From Kappaphycus alvarezii (Eukaryota > Rhodophyta > Florideophyceae > Gigartinales > Solieriaceae): a DNA stretch of 64,000 nucleotides. The notes under the pieces are model-generated. The model was given only the letters and a program-made list of their open reading frames with translations, made no database searches and had not been told where the DNA came from. How positions within the stretch are numbered: position 1 is the stretch's first letter; each line of letters starts with the position of its first letter. Where the stretch lies: assembly GCA_002205965.3 (NCBI GenBank), contig NADL03000126.1, positions 1 through 64,000 of the forward strand, given 5' to 3'. A program made the translations under genes and the position numbers. Positions 18,687 through 29,548 of the stretch are shown piece after piece.

Positions 18687-20232
18687 ATGCCTGTCACAGA
18701 CAGACGCTCGCAGGACTCTGACTTCTCCCTTGTCTCCCTTTCCAGTGTCCCCACTCCTTGGAAACGCAAAGCACCCGACACAAACCATTCATATAGCTAC
18801 ATGTATGCCGCCAATTCCCGACTCGCCGCAAGATATTCACAGAAAAAGCTGAACGGTAAACGCCGAAAGGCCCAGTACGGCGACCGTTTCATACCTCTCC
18901 GCTCTGCGATGGACATGGATCTCGGCCGTCATGTCCTCACGCATGGTTCTGGAAGGGAGAATGGCTGCCACGACGACTCTACCCGTTCGAAAGTGTCCCG
19001 TATTTACGGCTCGTGTCTTGCCTCTGCCCTTTTAGGTGCCTCGATGTCAGCAATTGATGCTAGTGGCAGTCCCTGTGGCTTCAAGGCCATCGACAAAAAA
19101 ATTCTCGCCTTTCGCGAGAAGTCCACTGAACCGAGGGTAGGCTACCTCAATCCAAACCGGGTGCATTATGATCAGAACTTCTGTCGTCGCGCAATGCGTC
19201 AAAGCAGGGCCGGCCACATCCCGCAGCAAGCAGAGAAGATCCCTCGACGCCCCAGGCCTCATGGAAGACTTCTACCTCAATCTCCTGGACTGGGTTGCAA
19301 CAATATGCTATCTGTGGCACTTGCTGAAGCTGTCTACTTGTGGAATGCTGACACTGGGACCATCGACCATCTCTGTGAGACCTCAGACTACGGCGACTGC
19401 ACCACATCTTTGTCCTGGATGCCTGATAGTAATTACATTGCTGTCGGTACAAATAGAAGTGAGGTCCAGATCTGGGATGCTCAGAAGTCAATGTGTCTAC
19501 GGCGCATGCGCTCCCATTCGGCCCGTGTCGGATCGCTGGCCTGGAATGGACACCTGCTAAGTTCAGGTTCCCGGGACGCAAGCATCCACAACCATGATGT
19601 CGCGCACGTCAGCATCACGTCGCGACACTGGCCGGCCACGAGGAGGAAGTATGTGGTTTGAAGTGGAGCCCGAATGGCAGACAATTGGCATCAGGAGGCA
19701 ATGATGAATTGGTATGCGTCTGGGAGAACCGAAACACAGGCCCAGGTGGACACCCACGCATCGTTTTGACCATCACTCGGCCGCTGTTAAAGCATTGGCG
19801 TGGTGCCCCTGGCAAGACAATCTGCTGACTACGGGTGGTGGGACCACGGACAGGCGGCTGAAGTTCTGGAACACTATCGGCGGGACCTGTTTGAATACTG
19901 TGGATACTGAGTCTCAGGTGTGCGCTGTCGTATGGTCGCCACATGATAAAGAGCTAGTGACAGGCCACGGGTACTCGCAGAATCAACTAACGCTATGGAA
20001 ATACCCGTCAATGACTAGGATGGCGGAGCCAAGGGCATACCTCAACGATACTTCACATGGCCTCAGCCCGGATGGACAAACAGTTGTTTCAGGTGCTGCT
20101 GATGAGACACTACGATTCTGGAAGGTGTTCTCAGGTGCCGATACAAGACAAGGAGGAGATGGAAGGTCGCAAAACGGTAACCATGGGCAGTGCACATTGG
20201 AGACACTCCGGGAGAGAAGTGTCATTCGATGA
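18687..20232 (+). pseudogene. CDC20: Cdc20/Fizzy-like WD40 activator of APC/C, frameshifted
   Basis: Cdc20 recruits substrates to the anaphase-promoting complex. Visible: the C-box GDRFIPLRSAMD (residues about 64-75), LAFREKSTEPRVGYLNP, LDAPGLMEDFYLNLLDW, then WD40 repeats with [86 protein letters not shown] and [20 protein letters not shown]. The last residues are IR, as in the APC/C-binding tail of the family. At least four one-base indels (near 19240, 19297, 19610, 19710) and a degraded penultimate repeat interrupt the frame. Frame changes within a few codons cannot be introns. It is therefore a decaying copy or an error-prone assembly; an intact paralogue would be expected elsewhere. Confidence 0.9.
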
Positions 20233-21609
20233 GGAAAACCGACACCGTGAGCTGCCTCGCGAGATCTCGTGTGGTCTTCCGATATCCGCGAGAATATTTC
20301 CGGTAGCACTGCAGCGGAGATGAGAATTGCGGAGGGGGATCAAATCGCTTCTTTTCGATGTCTTTCCCAAGTGCTTGAGGTGATTCTTACCCCGCTACAA
20401 TGATTTACTAACCATTTGCCGTTAATTCGCATCTGTTTTGCTTGTACTGCGAGTGTGCGATGTCCCACGATGGGACGGCCGACGATGCGATGCTAGCAAC
20501 TGTTTACTTACTCCTTTTCTTTTTACCCTGTTTTGCATGTTTTCGCTGTTCTGCCCGTTCTGCTTGTTCTGCTTGTTCTGTTTTTGCCCATGTTTCGCGT
20601 GTTCGCATGTTTTGTGGGTCTTTGGGTCTTTTGAGTGCCGTATGTCGTGTGTTTCTTGTTCTTCTTGTGCGTCTGTTGTGATTGTTTGAGCGTGCAAACA
20701 TTTTCTTCTAAGTTTGGGTCTCTCGTTGCCGCACAAGCGGAGTTCTTGAACGCCTGGAATTTTGGAAGGACCTAACCGAGACGCATGGTACGGAGAAGAA
20801 GGTAGCCCGCGTTGTATAAATAGCGTAGATTGTTATTGTGTCGTCGTAAGGTTGGAGGGCTCATTCCTGTTAGATATCTTCAAAAATCACGCACGAGTAA
20901 AACGTGATCTTTTGGTGTAACCGTTCCCCATGGCTCCCTCCATGGCAAATGTGTCTCCACATTGGTCTACCTGTCAACATATATCGTATTGTTTCCGATT
21001 TCTGAGCTTTGCCAATCGCTTGGATATGTTAGGGCTATTTTCAAATACGTAAGCTCGGATTCGCTGCTATTTTGTTCAGTACATATTCTAATGCACAAGA
21101 TTATACTCAGATTTATCTGTTCGGCTGGTTAGAAAGCACTACAGACTACTCACAAAGCCGCCGTGCAACTTCCCATCCCTTTGTCAAACTACGGCCTATC
21201 ATCTATCCGGTCCTTCCCCATTTACTGTGCGGTATATCCTTTTGAGTCGATTGTGGTTGTCTGGAAAACCATGGGATAGATCGGATATATCTTCCAAAAG
21301 TAAAACACCCAAACGTTCCCCCTCTAATCCGGATTGTTCTCATGTATAAAACGCTGCCACTCAAAGTTGCCTTTAACTTGAGAAATGAATACAGGGGCGT
21401 AACACTTCCGGTTCATTTACTTTTACAGATACGCTGGCTGAATCCCAGTCAACGGTAATAGTACTGGGCACGTACACGAGATTATAGCGGCAGGCGTAGA
21501 TGTCACTCCTCTAACATCCCAATGAGTCCTGCTCGACTGCTGGCCTTAAGTAGCCTCTTATAGAGCATACAATCCCTCGATTGATTTTTCGCTATGCTCT
21601 TTTGAGTCG
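20233..21609. other. Intergenic region without a supported gene
   Basis: 20530-20610 is a short imperfect TGTTCTGCT repeat (open frames there are Cys/Phe low complexity). A TATAAATAG lies near 20815. 21236-21325 is the dispersed repeat also seen at 2250-2345. Nothing else is recognised. Confidence 0.5.
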
Positions 21610-22055
21610 CTCGTGGTTTGTGTGCTTGCATGGCTCGCCGCCATCACCTCCTTCGCAACGTTCTCGACCGCCTCTGAAAGGAATTTGGCGTCGCAGCACT
21701 CGTCGAACATACCCTTCCCGTCCAAGATCCCAATTCCTATTCATTGGGAGTCCCGTCCATTACGTTGGACATCTGCAATCCGGGTGCCAACTATCTACAT
21801 ACAAGTGATATTGTCGTCGATTACTATTGTCTATCCTTCTGCTCGCCGTCAAATCTCGTCGAGTACAGTTACCGCAGGCGCTGCCGCGGCACAAGCGGAG
21901 CGCGAGAAACATAGATATTATGGTGATTTATGCCACCAACCCGATATTTCCTTTCCCCTATAGGAGTTGATACCTGTGACACCTTGGGTGATGAGTGCCA
22001 GAGTTTCCCCGACGCCTCGCTTCTTCGCTGCTTCCCGTAGTGGTTCTTCTGCCGA
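21610..22055 (+). mobile_element. Old LINE fragment, zinc/endonuclease region
   Basis: The plus strand resembles the LINE C-terminus: RRHHLLRNVLDRL, VEHTLPVQDPNS, TSDIVVDYY (the D-I-x-V-D block) and AQAERE-like residues, across several frames. It is much more diverged than the other LINE pieces. It ends abruptly where LTR sequence begins. Confidence 0.65.
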
Positions 22056-23273
22056 CTCTCAACTTAATACTACTCGGGACTTGACTTTGAAGTTGTCTGC
22101 CAACTTGCTTGACCACTCCACGAAGAAGCAGTTTACTCAGCTTATATAGACTTCTGGTTACCCCTAAAGTCCGCACAAAACTACACAAGGAACCAGGAAA
22201 TACACAGAAACAATTTTGTGTGGATGATATACTCTAAACAAAAGATACTCAAGAAACTAACAATCAATGAGGTTCTCTTATTTCCCATTCTCTAAATCAG
22301 ATCCAAACAACTCCTCTAAAACATCCATGCTGCCCAACCAGTCCCCACAAATATCTGAGAACGGCTCACAGCTCTCTATTCCCTCCTGGGAGGTATCTAG
22401 ACTACTAAAGATATCTCCATCCGGTTCCATCGTGGGCACAACTTGATCCATACTCTCCATTCCAGGCCCTATTTGTTCAGCACTTTTCACGCCCCCTGTT
22501 CCCTCATCCAACTCGTCCTCGTCCTCGCCATCCTCGTCATCCTCCTCTTTCCCCTCCTCTTCTTGCTCTTCCTCCTCTTCATTCCTCTTCCTCCCCTTTT
22601 AACCTCGTAGAAAAATTCAGGGGCCCTCACCTACCTCTTTCCGCCTCATCCTCAATAAAAAGGCGACCTCTAATATGATGATCTCTCCCTTGGTTTGCCG
22701 GTGCAGATAGTCCTCGCGGTCAGCAGGTCCGAAAGGGTTAGGGTAATAGAGTTTATGGGGCGGGGATGGCGATTTTGGAAATGACTTTCGAGGGCGTAGA
22801 TTGGTCATTTGGGTAGGCTTCGGGAAGTGAGAGGTAGTGGAGGGTGTTTCTGGTGTGTGGGGAGAGGAATGATGAGTACAATGACCAGAGACGTTTAAAA
22901 CTTGGAATAAAGGGGTTTAATAGGCTCTCGGGGCAGGTTATATAGATTGAAAATAGATAAAACACATTTGTAAGGTATTTGTATTAGTACATTTGCCCCC
23001 TTTCCTAAAAAAGAGCGAATTTGGAGGAGGAAGTAAGCAAAAAGGAAAAAGAACTTAATTCGGGATCGATTCAGAGGGAAAGATACAGTATAAAAATATC
23101 TAGATGAAATGGAAGTAAATTTGGAGAGCCGCGGTAATGATATGCGAGGTTCAGGGAGAACGAGGAAGGACCGGAACTATAATCGAATTTGGACAAGGAG
23201 AGTTAGTACGTTAAAATAAAGGTCTGTAGATGACGGCGACAAAAAATCCGTTCCTATCAGCACGCGCCTAACA
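22056..23273 (-). mobile_element. Long LTR, TGTTAGG subtype, 3' end truncated
   Basis: On minus from 23273 (TGTTAGGCGCG) through the TATA-like box, acidic ORF (22808 to 22278) and shared promoter half, ending about 22056 in the R region. The final ATCA end is missing and LINE sequence abuts. No gypsy internal sequence is attached, so it is a solo or truncated LTR. Confidence 0.75.
22278..22808 (-). pseudogene. LTR-encoded acidic protein, diverged copy
   Basis: ATG 22808 (MTNLRPRK) leads to ADREDYLHRQTK, then frameshifts. The Glu/Asp tract and the tail (ESMDQVVPTMEPDGDIFSSL ... SMDVLEELFGSDLENGK) are well kept, ending at 22278. Compared with 388-928 the N-terminal 40 residues differ strongly, while core and tail are conserved. 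That is the pattern of a selected protein. Confidence 0.65.
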
Positions 23274-24164
23274 CTATCCACACAATTTCGTGCCTTAGAA
23301 CTCGTAATGATTTTCCATCTTTTGTCCCGTCCACGCGGAGTACGCTCGATAGAGTTGAATATATTTCAGTGAGGCCAAAGGTTTGGTATATTTTTTTTGA
23401 AGATATAGTCTAACTACACTAAAGTTTTTTAGAGTGAAACACCAAACCTTTCCCTCTGTATCTGCAGGTAGATAGGAGTGCCAGAATGAATATTTGGCCA
23501 TTGTCTGCGCAAAATCGAGGGCAAAACGTGGAGACACAGATACAACATGTGTATCCAAAATTTTTTCGCATCGATCCAGGTAAAAGTAAGGAAAAGTGTA
23601 ATAATCATGAAACATGGCTTGGCTTCAAGTTCATAGATCCCAAATTTCGCACTACCGAAGCAACACCCAATAACCCCCACTTACAAAAATCTGAGGATAT
23701 TTTGGAATTCCAATATCTACAAGATTAGGTCGGCTATTTGCAACCTGAATGAATCGATGGAGGGAACGCTTGGGTTATTTAATACGAATGAAACATAGTA
23801 TGAATCAGTCACTGTCGTTATATGAGAGAAGGGTAAATGGGAGTGTTCCCAAGGAGGAAAAGTTGGTTGTTTATTCTTGGGAGATATATCCGATTTCCTA
23901 AGCAAAGACCTGTTCTGTTTTCTCCTTTCCTCTCTTCAAACTACAATAGTCTACTCCGGCAGAATATTAGAAGGAGAGGTAAGCTACTCACCACTCCCTA
24001 GATTCGCTAGGAGTAACTCATCTGGTGGGTCATTATGAGATAAAACGGTTGCAGGACGTAAAAAATTTCATTCAAACCAAGTTGAGGGATCAACAGTGTG
24101 GAAAACAGGTCCCAAAACTGCATATGTAGAAGAACTGATAACCTGAATAGATGGCTTACTTCTC
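23274..24164. other. AT-rich intergenic DNA
   Basis: No gene is supported. A short match to the dispersed repeat (AGTGAAACACCAAACCTTTCCC) lies at 23431-23452. Short open frames on both strands lack recognisable motifs. Confidence 0.4.
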
Positions 24165-25613
24165 TGATAGATATAAATCTGTCGATGATTACATTTTCAG
24201 AGCCAGTCTTCCCAAGACGGAGAGTGGCAAGCGACAAAGTGCTACCATAGTATGGTTGGGACGAGATGAGCCTAGCCCGAAAGGTGACTGAGAGGCTACA
24301 AGGTAATATAAAAGGGGCGGGCTCTACAATTTATGATCCGGAGCGATTGCTTAAGAATTTTTTCTTAGGCAATAAGTTAACTTCCAACTTCTGGACTACC
24401 TCGGCCTGCAATTGAAGTTGTTTCTAGCTTGTTCGAAATCTCCAAGAGGGAGCAGATTAAATAGCTTTTGTAGACTTTTATGCTTACCGAAAAGTCTGGA
24501 AAACATAGTAAATTCCCTAAAATACAATAAAGGGAACCTTGTGAACGATAAAAACTAACAGAAGATACCATGAAGACAAATATATAGATTTAATCCCTAC
24601 AATCGTATTCCTCGATATCAGGGCCAAACAATTCCTCCAAAATATCCACATCCCAATGCAGTCTCTACAAATTCCGTCGAAATTCGCAGCATGATAAATT
24701 GCCTACTTGGACATATCCAGCTCCTCCAAGCTCTTCTTTCGACCTTGAACCTCCGCCTCGTACATATTGGAGTTTGCAGAAGTAAATAATTTTCCCTTAC
24801 TCTCTCCTTCGTCCTTTACAGTTGGTCCGCCACCGTTGTACACCATGGCCCCATGGATTTCACGCTCCTATCCCTACACCTGCCTCAGCCACTTACTGTT
24901 CTATTTCTTCTTCCCTTGAACTACTCCATACCTCCACTCTGCGTTATCCTCCTGGACAGTGACGGGGGACCCACCCCCGAGGGGATAGCGCTTTCTTCTT
25001 TGGTATTTTTCATAGTCCCTTGGCCCAGTATCCATCACGTCCATGGAGTTGAGGGGTTAGCGAACTCTGAGTGCCTTAGAAATGATGAGGGACGGGAGAA
25101 GACTAGATATCTTGAGAAAAAAGTGGTTGAGCTTTCTATTACATTGAGTTTATCAAGATCATGTACTAGTTAATTTAATATAGTTCATCAGTACTATTAA
25201 ATATCAGAGAATTGGCAGAGTAGTTGATAGTTGGTTGTTGCTTCAATGATGGTGATGTCAAACTTTGAATATGTCGATGTATTCGAAAACTGTTACGGGC
25301 TTGACAAAGTAAAAAATGGGAAGCATCGCACATTTTATCTAAACAAGACCAGTGCAGCAATAATAAATTTAATTTGAAGAATATTGGAACTTATTTGAAG
25401 GGCAAGGGGATCGCGAGTGAGAATTTCTTTTTAAAAAGGAGGACCAAAATCCTCAAATATAAAATGGAAAGTGTAGTTGCACTATGAATTTGGATTCTTA
25501 GGGGAATTATGTTTTAGGATTTGGTTTGGAAGAAAAAAGATGCGTGGATTTTGTCATGAAAACTTTGGGATGAAAAAGGCAGTATTTCGGAAGAACCGGC
25601 TTTTCTAGCAACA
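24165..25613 (-). repeat. 3' long LTR of copy 5
   Basis: It runs from TGTTGCTAG (25613) to TATCA (24165), 1449 bp. Matches include GTGGCAAGCGACAAAGTGCTACC (24220s), TATAAAAGGGGCGGG (24309) and the AAAAGTCT arm near 24490. Acidic-tail remains occur at 24595-24720 (CCAAACAATTCCTCCAAAATATCCA). Confidence 0.7.
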
Positions 25614-27619
25614 CGCCCTCCGCTCAATAGAAACTTTCGGCTTGTTACTGGTCTTCTTCTGTTTTCAATAGTGTTTTACCTTATTGATACAATAGAAGCC
25701 CTTTCAAATGGATAATTTTTCGCTTATTACCAACATGTTTCCAAAAGTAAGTTCGCGTTACTGGTATTTGAATTCGTACCGCGGCTTTCTGCGTAGATCT
25801 GATAAGATCAGAAAGTAAGGTTAAATACACTCTTCTTTCGTAACTTTCCGAGTCTCTCAAGAAGAAGTATATAAAACATGTGAAATCGCCTGGGAATGCC
25901 GGCAATTGATGTCTATAAGAAAAAACACACAAAATAACAAAAATGAGTCTTCTTATGGCTAATGCGGTCCATGTAAAGCTGAAACATTAAAATATTCTTT
26001 TCATTGAGTACATAATAACTTGTGCACCATTTGTGTCCTCGGAAATATATCAGAGCCAAAATATTATCCTCCCCTAGCAAGCCGTATCCTTTGCATTATA
26101 TGAAGGAAATGTATGGATGAAGAAGCGGTGTAATTTCTCGCTGAACTTTCATTCTAATTTTTTTGTGTTCTGAGGCAGCAGTGGTTCCTATCGAAGAACG
26201 GCTAGAGCCTTTTTTTGATGAGTTACGCCCTCCTTAATGTGCTCTCCAGGGCATCATAACTGCCTCAGGAGATCATCTTCCTATTAGGAGTTCCGTTATT
26301 TTTAGGCTTAGGACAAAGTACTAGTCAACATTTTATCGTCATTTCATATAGAGTTGTAAATTGAAACCTCTAAGGTGCACATCCCGGTTTTCTTCAGAAA
26401 TATGAAAACCGGGTGGATAATATTCAAATATTTTGCGCTAGACCCCTGTTAGCTACTTTTTCGTAACTTCCACATACTGATAGTCTATTGCTTCCATAAA
26501 ATTTGGAACTGTTTCCATGACCGTACAGGTTTGGAACGATACAGAACTCTTAGTAATAGCTGCTAATCTTGTTTGGGACTGAATGGGCCGTTCAATTTGC
26601 AGAAGCGAAGGATGATATGAGTATAGAAATTGATCACTAAGTGGAGCTCATATCAGCACCGTGTAGGGAAGCCATATATATTATCGAGCTCCTTTTCTTC
26701 CAATAGAAATCACCCTGTATTTGTAAATTACTTTTTTTTGGTTGTAAATATTCCTGTGTTAGAGGAAATACTTCGGGCTTTGGCGGTATGAGATGAAAAT
26801 ACGTTCATGTAAATTTTTGGTTAAATCGTCCTTTTTAGAATTCTTGGAGCCTTTTCATAGATTAGCTCAGAGGGTGAGCGTCTACTTATTCTCATCCGTC
26901 GGCGACAACCATATAACCCTTAGATTGAGTACTTTCCTATTCGCTTTCAGTCTCGGTCAAAGTTTTTGATATGAGTCGTTCGGTGTTTATGACCTCTCCT
27001 TTTTCTTCCTCGGTTGCCATAGGAGGCAAGCGACATATGTTTTTTTATTGAGTACCTTTCTCTCTCATAAAAAAAGGGAAAGTGACGTTGCAGTGAGACA
27101 AAGATCGTTACCAGAGATGATTTTTATCAGAAGACAAGCAATTCTCTTATTTATTTCGTGATGGATTTCAGACCACCTCAGCATTTTCTTCTCAACTGCA
27201 GCTGATAGTGGCCAGACACCAATATTTTCATCTTTTTGAAGAGAAATGTGTTTCTGGAAGATATGTTTTGAATGGCCTTGGAATTCGATCCAAGAGTGTC
27301 AAAAAGACCAGAAACTGTAAAGCTCTGAAAAATCTTATTTTTCTGATTAGAGTGAAAGTTTTACGGATTTCACGGACTTTCACAAAATTAGAGGTTGTTA
27401 TAACTCTGGGCAACCAAGAGCCCTCGTTAATGAATTTGTGATTGTTTTGAGATACAATATCCTAATGTATCATGGGATTACCTCAGGGTATTCATTTACT
27501 GTTCCAAATGGGCTAAAAAGTCGCCGAAAGGCTTCAGTATGTCGGAAAGGTTTATTAAGCTACCAATTAAAAGCCTTTTAGTTCCCAGGTACCCAATTTC
27601 TGCGGCCAAGATAAGGTTA
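25614..27619 (-). pseudogene. Integrase and C-terminal modules of copy 5, heavily decayed
   Basis: 25681-25932 on minus keeps the second module in outline (SYRHQLPAFPGDFT, RDSESYERRVYL, PVTRTYFWKHVGN), matching SYRHPFLRHLPEEF and PVMRTYFLEHHIGN of the young copies. 27195-27610 aligns at DNA level with the integrase N-terminal region of copy 4 (46130-46420). No frame is open for long. Confidence 0.65.
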
Positions 27620-27639
27620 CTTATTTGGGCTCACAAGTC

Positions 27640-28000
27640 TCTTCACTAGTCACATAAGTATACCAATGAGCTTAAAAAATCCTCGAAGTTGAGCTGGGCC
27701 TCCACGGCAGTACATCATCTCATAAATTTCTAACTCCTTAGCATATTCTTTCACAAGCCTCCACGTACCTCACCGAAATTAATCCCATTCCCTTCAAGGG
27801 ACCATCCACCGAGAAAATTGGCTTATATATTTGTGCTTTGAGTAACCATAAAGATAGGCGAATTTACTTGCAACCTTCTCTTAATCGCTCTTCTCATGCC
27901 TCAAAACATTTTTATATACATAGAGAAACTCCTCAACGTCTTCACTCTTGCCCCCTGTGAACATTATAAGAGAATGTTGAGATCTATGGGTACAGAAAAA
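27640..28000 (-). pseudogene. gag: gag 5' remnant of copy 5
   Basis: The minus strand retains FTGGKSEDVEEFLYVYKNV and, lower down, the region matching ARLNFDDLLSSLVYLC, with many indels. It joins integrase-like sequence near 27620. Confidence 0.65.
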
Positions 28001-28073
28001 ATAACATTTAAGTGTTCCCCAATACTTTACAATTCCAATACCTCGGGCGCAATCCCTCCACAAGAGTACAAGA

Positions 28074-29548
28074 TGATAGATGTAAAAGTCGGGAGAAGAT
28101 ATATTCAGAACCAACTACCCAAAAAGGAGGTGTTGCAAGCGACAAAAGTTCTACCGAGGTATTTTTGTACGAACAAAAAGGCTTGGGTAAGAAAGACAGA
28201 TGAAAGTGCTTAAAGCAAGTATAGAAGAAGCAGGGTCTACACTGTTGCTCTGTGACCAGCGAAAGAAAATGCTTCTAAGATCTCAAGTTGAATTTAACTT
28301 CCTATTACTCGGGAACTTGACTTGAAGTTGTCTGCCAACTTGCTTGACCTCCACAAAAGGAAGCATTTTAATCAGCTTATGTATGGTATTTTGGTTAACC
28401 ATAAATCTCAAACAAACATCCAAAGAACCGTTAAATGAATCAAATGGAATTGTCGTGTGAACGAGAAATAGTAACAACAGATACCATCAGGATAAATTTC
28501 TATATTACTTCCTCCATATCTTAGTCTTCTAGATCAGAGCCAAAACATCCCCAATTTTCAATTCTACCCAAACAGTCCCCACAAATATCCGCAACGGCTT
28601 ACAATTATTTATTTCCTTCTGCGAAATATCTAAATCACTAAAGGTTACGCCATACGGCGCCATCGTGGGGTCACCAGTACATACTGTCCAGCCCCCTCCC
28701 CACCGTTTTAGCAAATATTTCTCTCTTCCCCTCATTCTCGTCGTGCATTCTCTTCACTCCTCTTCATTCTCGTCAGAAGAGTCAGAATAACGATTAATGC
28801 CTCAGTCTGCCCATCGTTGTACCCTAGTGGCTGAACGTTCCACCCAGTCCTTCTCTTTATCCTTCTCTTCCGCCTTCTATTCCTTCATCTCCTCTTCCCC
28901 TACCTCCTTATTTACCTCCCTTCCTCTACATCTTCCTCTGCCTCTTCCACTCCTCGAAGCAATGATGGCGAACCCACTCCCGAACGAGTTCCGGTCCTCT
29001 CTCGTACACTGATCCTCATAATTAGTTGGTACATTGGCCATCAAGAACCAGCATTGAGGTGCCACGCCCTCGAGATGACTCGTAAATGGTGAAGGACGGG
29101 ATGTTGGTCATGTTGAGGAAAAACGGTGGTTAGCCGCTAGGGAAGTTGATGGCGAAGTTTTTCTTAGCGACGATTTTGAACTAAATAGGGCGATCTATCG
29201 AAAATTTCACGGCATTGACGAAATAAAAATATCTGAGGCAATTGCGGCTCTGAATTTGCATGCAATAAGGGCAACAACTGAAACCTGCTTGATAAAATAT
29301 TGGAACTAATTTGGAGGACGAAGCGGAAAATGAGTCGAAAGATTTCGTTTTTGAAAAAGGAAGATCAAATGCCAAAGACAAAATAGAAATGGAGTTGCAC
29401 AGTGAATTTGGATTTATGGGGAGAAGTTCTTTACATGATTTGATTCGTAAAAATTAAATTGACGGGAAGAGTTGTTTTTGAAAAACTCAGGGAGAAGGAG
29501 AGAATAGGAGCGCTATCCATAGACAGCACCATTTTTGTAGCAGCAAAC
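28074..29548 (-). repeat. 5' long LTR of copy 5
   Basis: Its TATCA end at 28074 is followed on minus by a decayed primer site (TTGTACTCTTGTGGAGGG). R-U5 matches at 28095-28400; acidic-tail remains lie at 28530-28690 and N-terminal remains to about 28960. The 5' end near 29548 is only approximate because the terminal TG is mutated. Confidence 0.65.

Larger units (their letters stand above)
24165..29548 (-). mobile_element. Old internally deleted gypsy copy with two long LTRs (copy 5)
   Basis: On minus: long LTR 29548-28074, primer-site remnant, gag 5' part (about 28000-27640), a junction near 27620, integrase remains (27610-26200), C-terminal module remains (to about 25640), polypurine tract TTGAGCGGAGGGCG, long LTR 25613-24165. 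Protease, reverse transcriptase and RNase H are absent. Both LTRs contain remains of the acidic ORF. Flanks TTCTC (24160-24164) and TGCTC (29549-29553) may be a decayed 5-bp target duplication. Confidence 0.7.

Noticed and set aside
18687-20232. Introns explaining the Cdc20-like frame changes
   Set aside because: Frames switch within a few codons of conserved sequence on both sides, leaving no room for introns.
20438-20700. Cys/Phe-rich small proteins around the TGTTCTGCT repeat
   Set aside because: Both strands are open because of low-complexity repetition; no conservation is visible.
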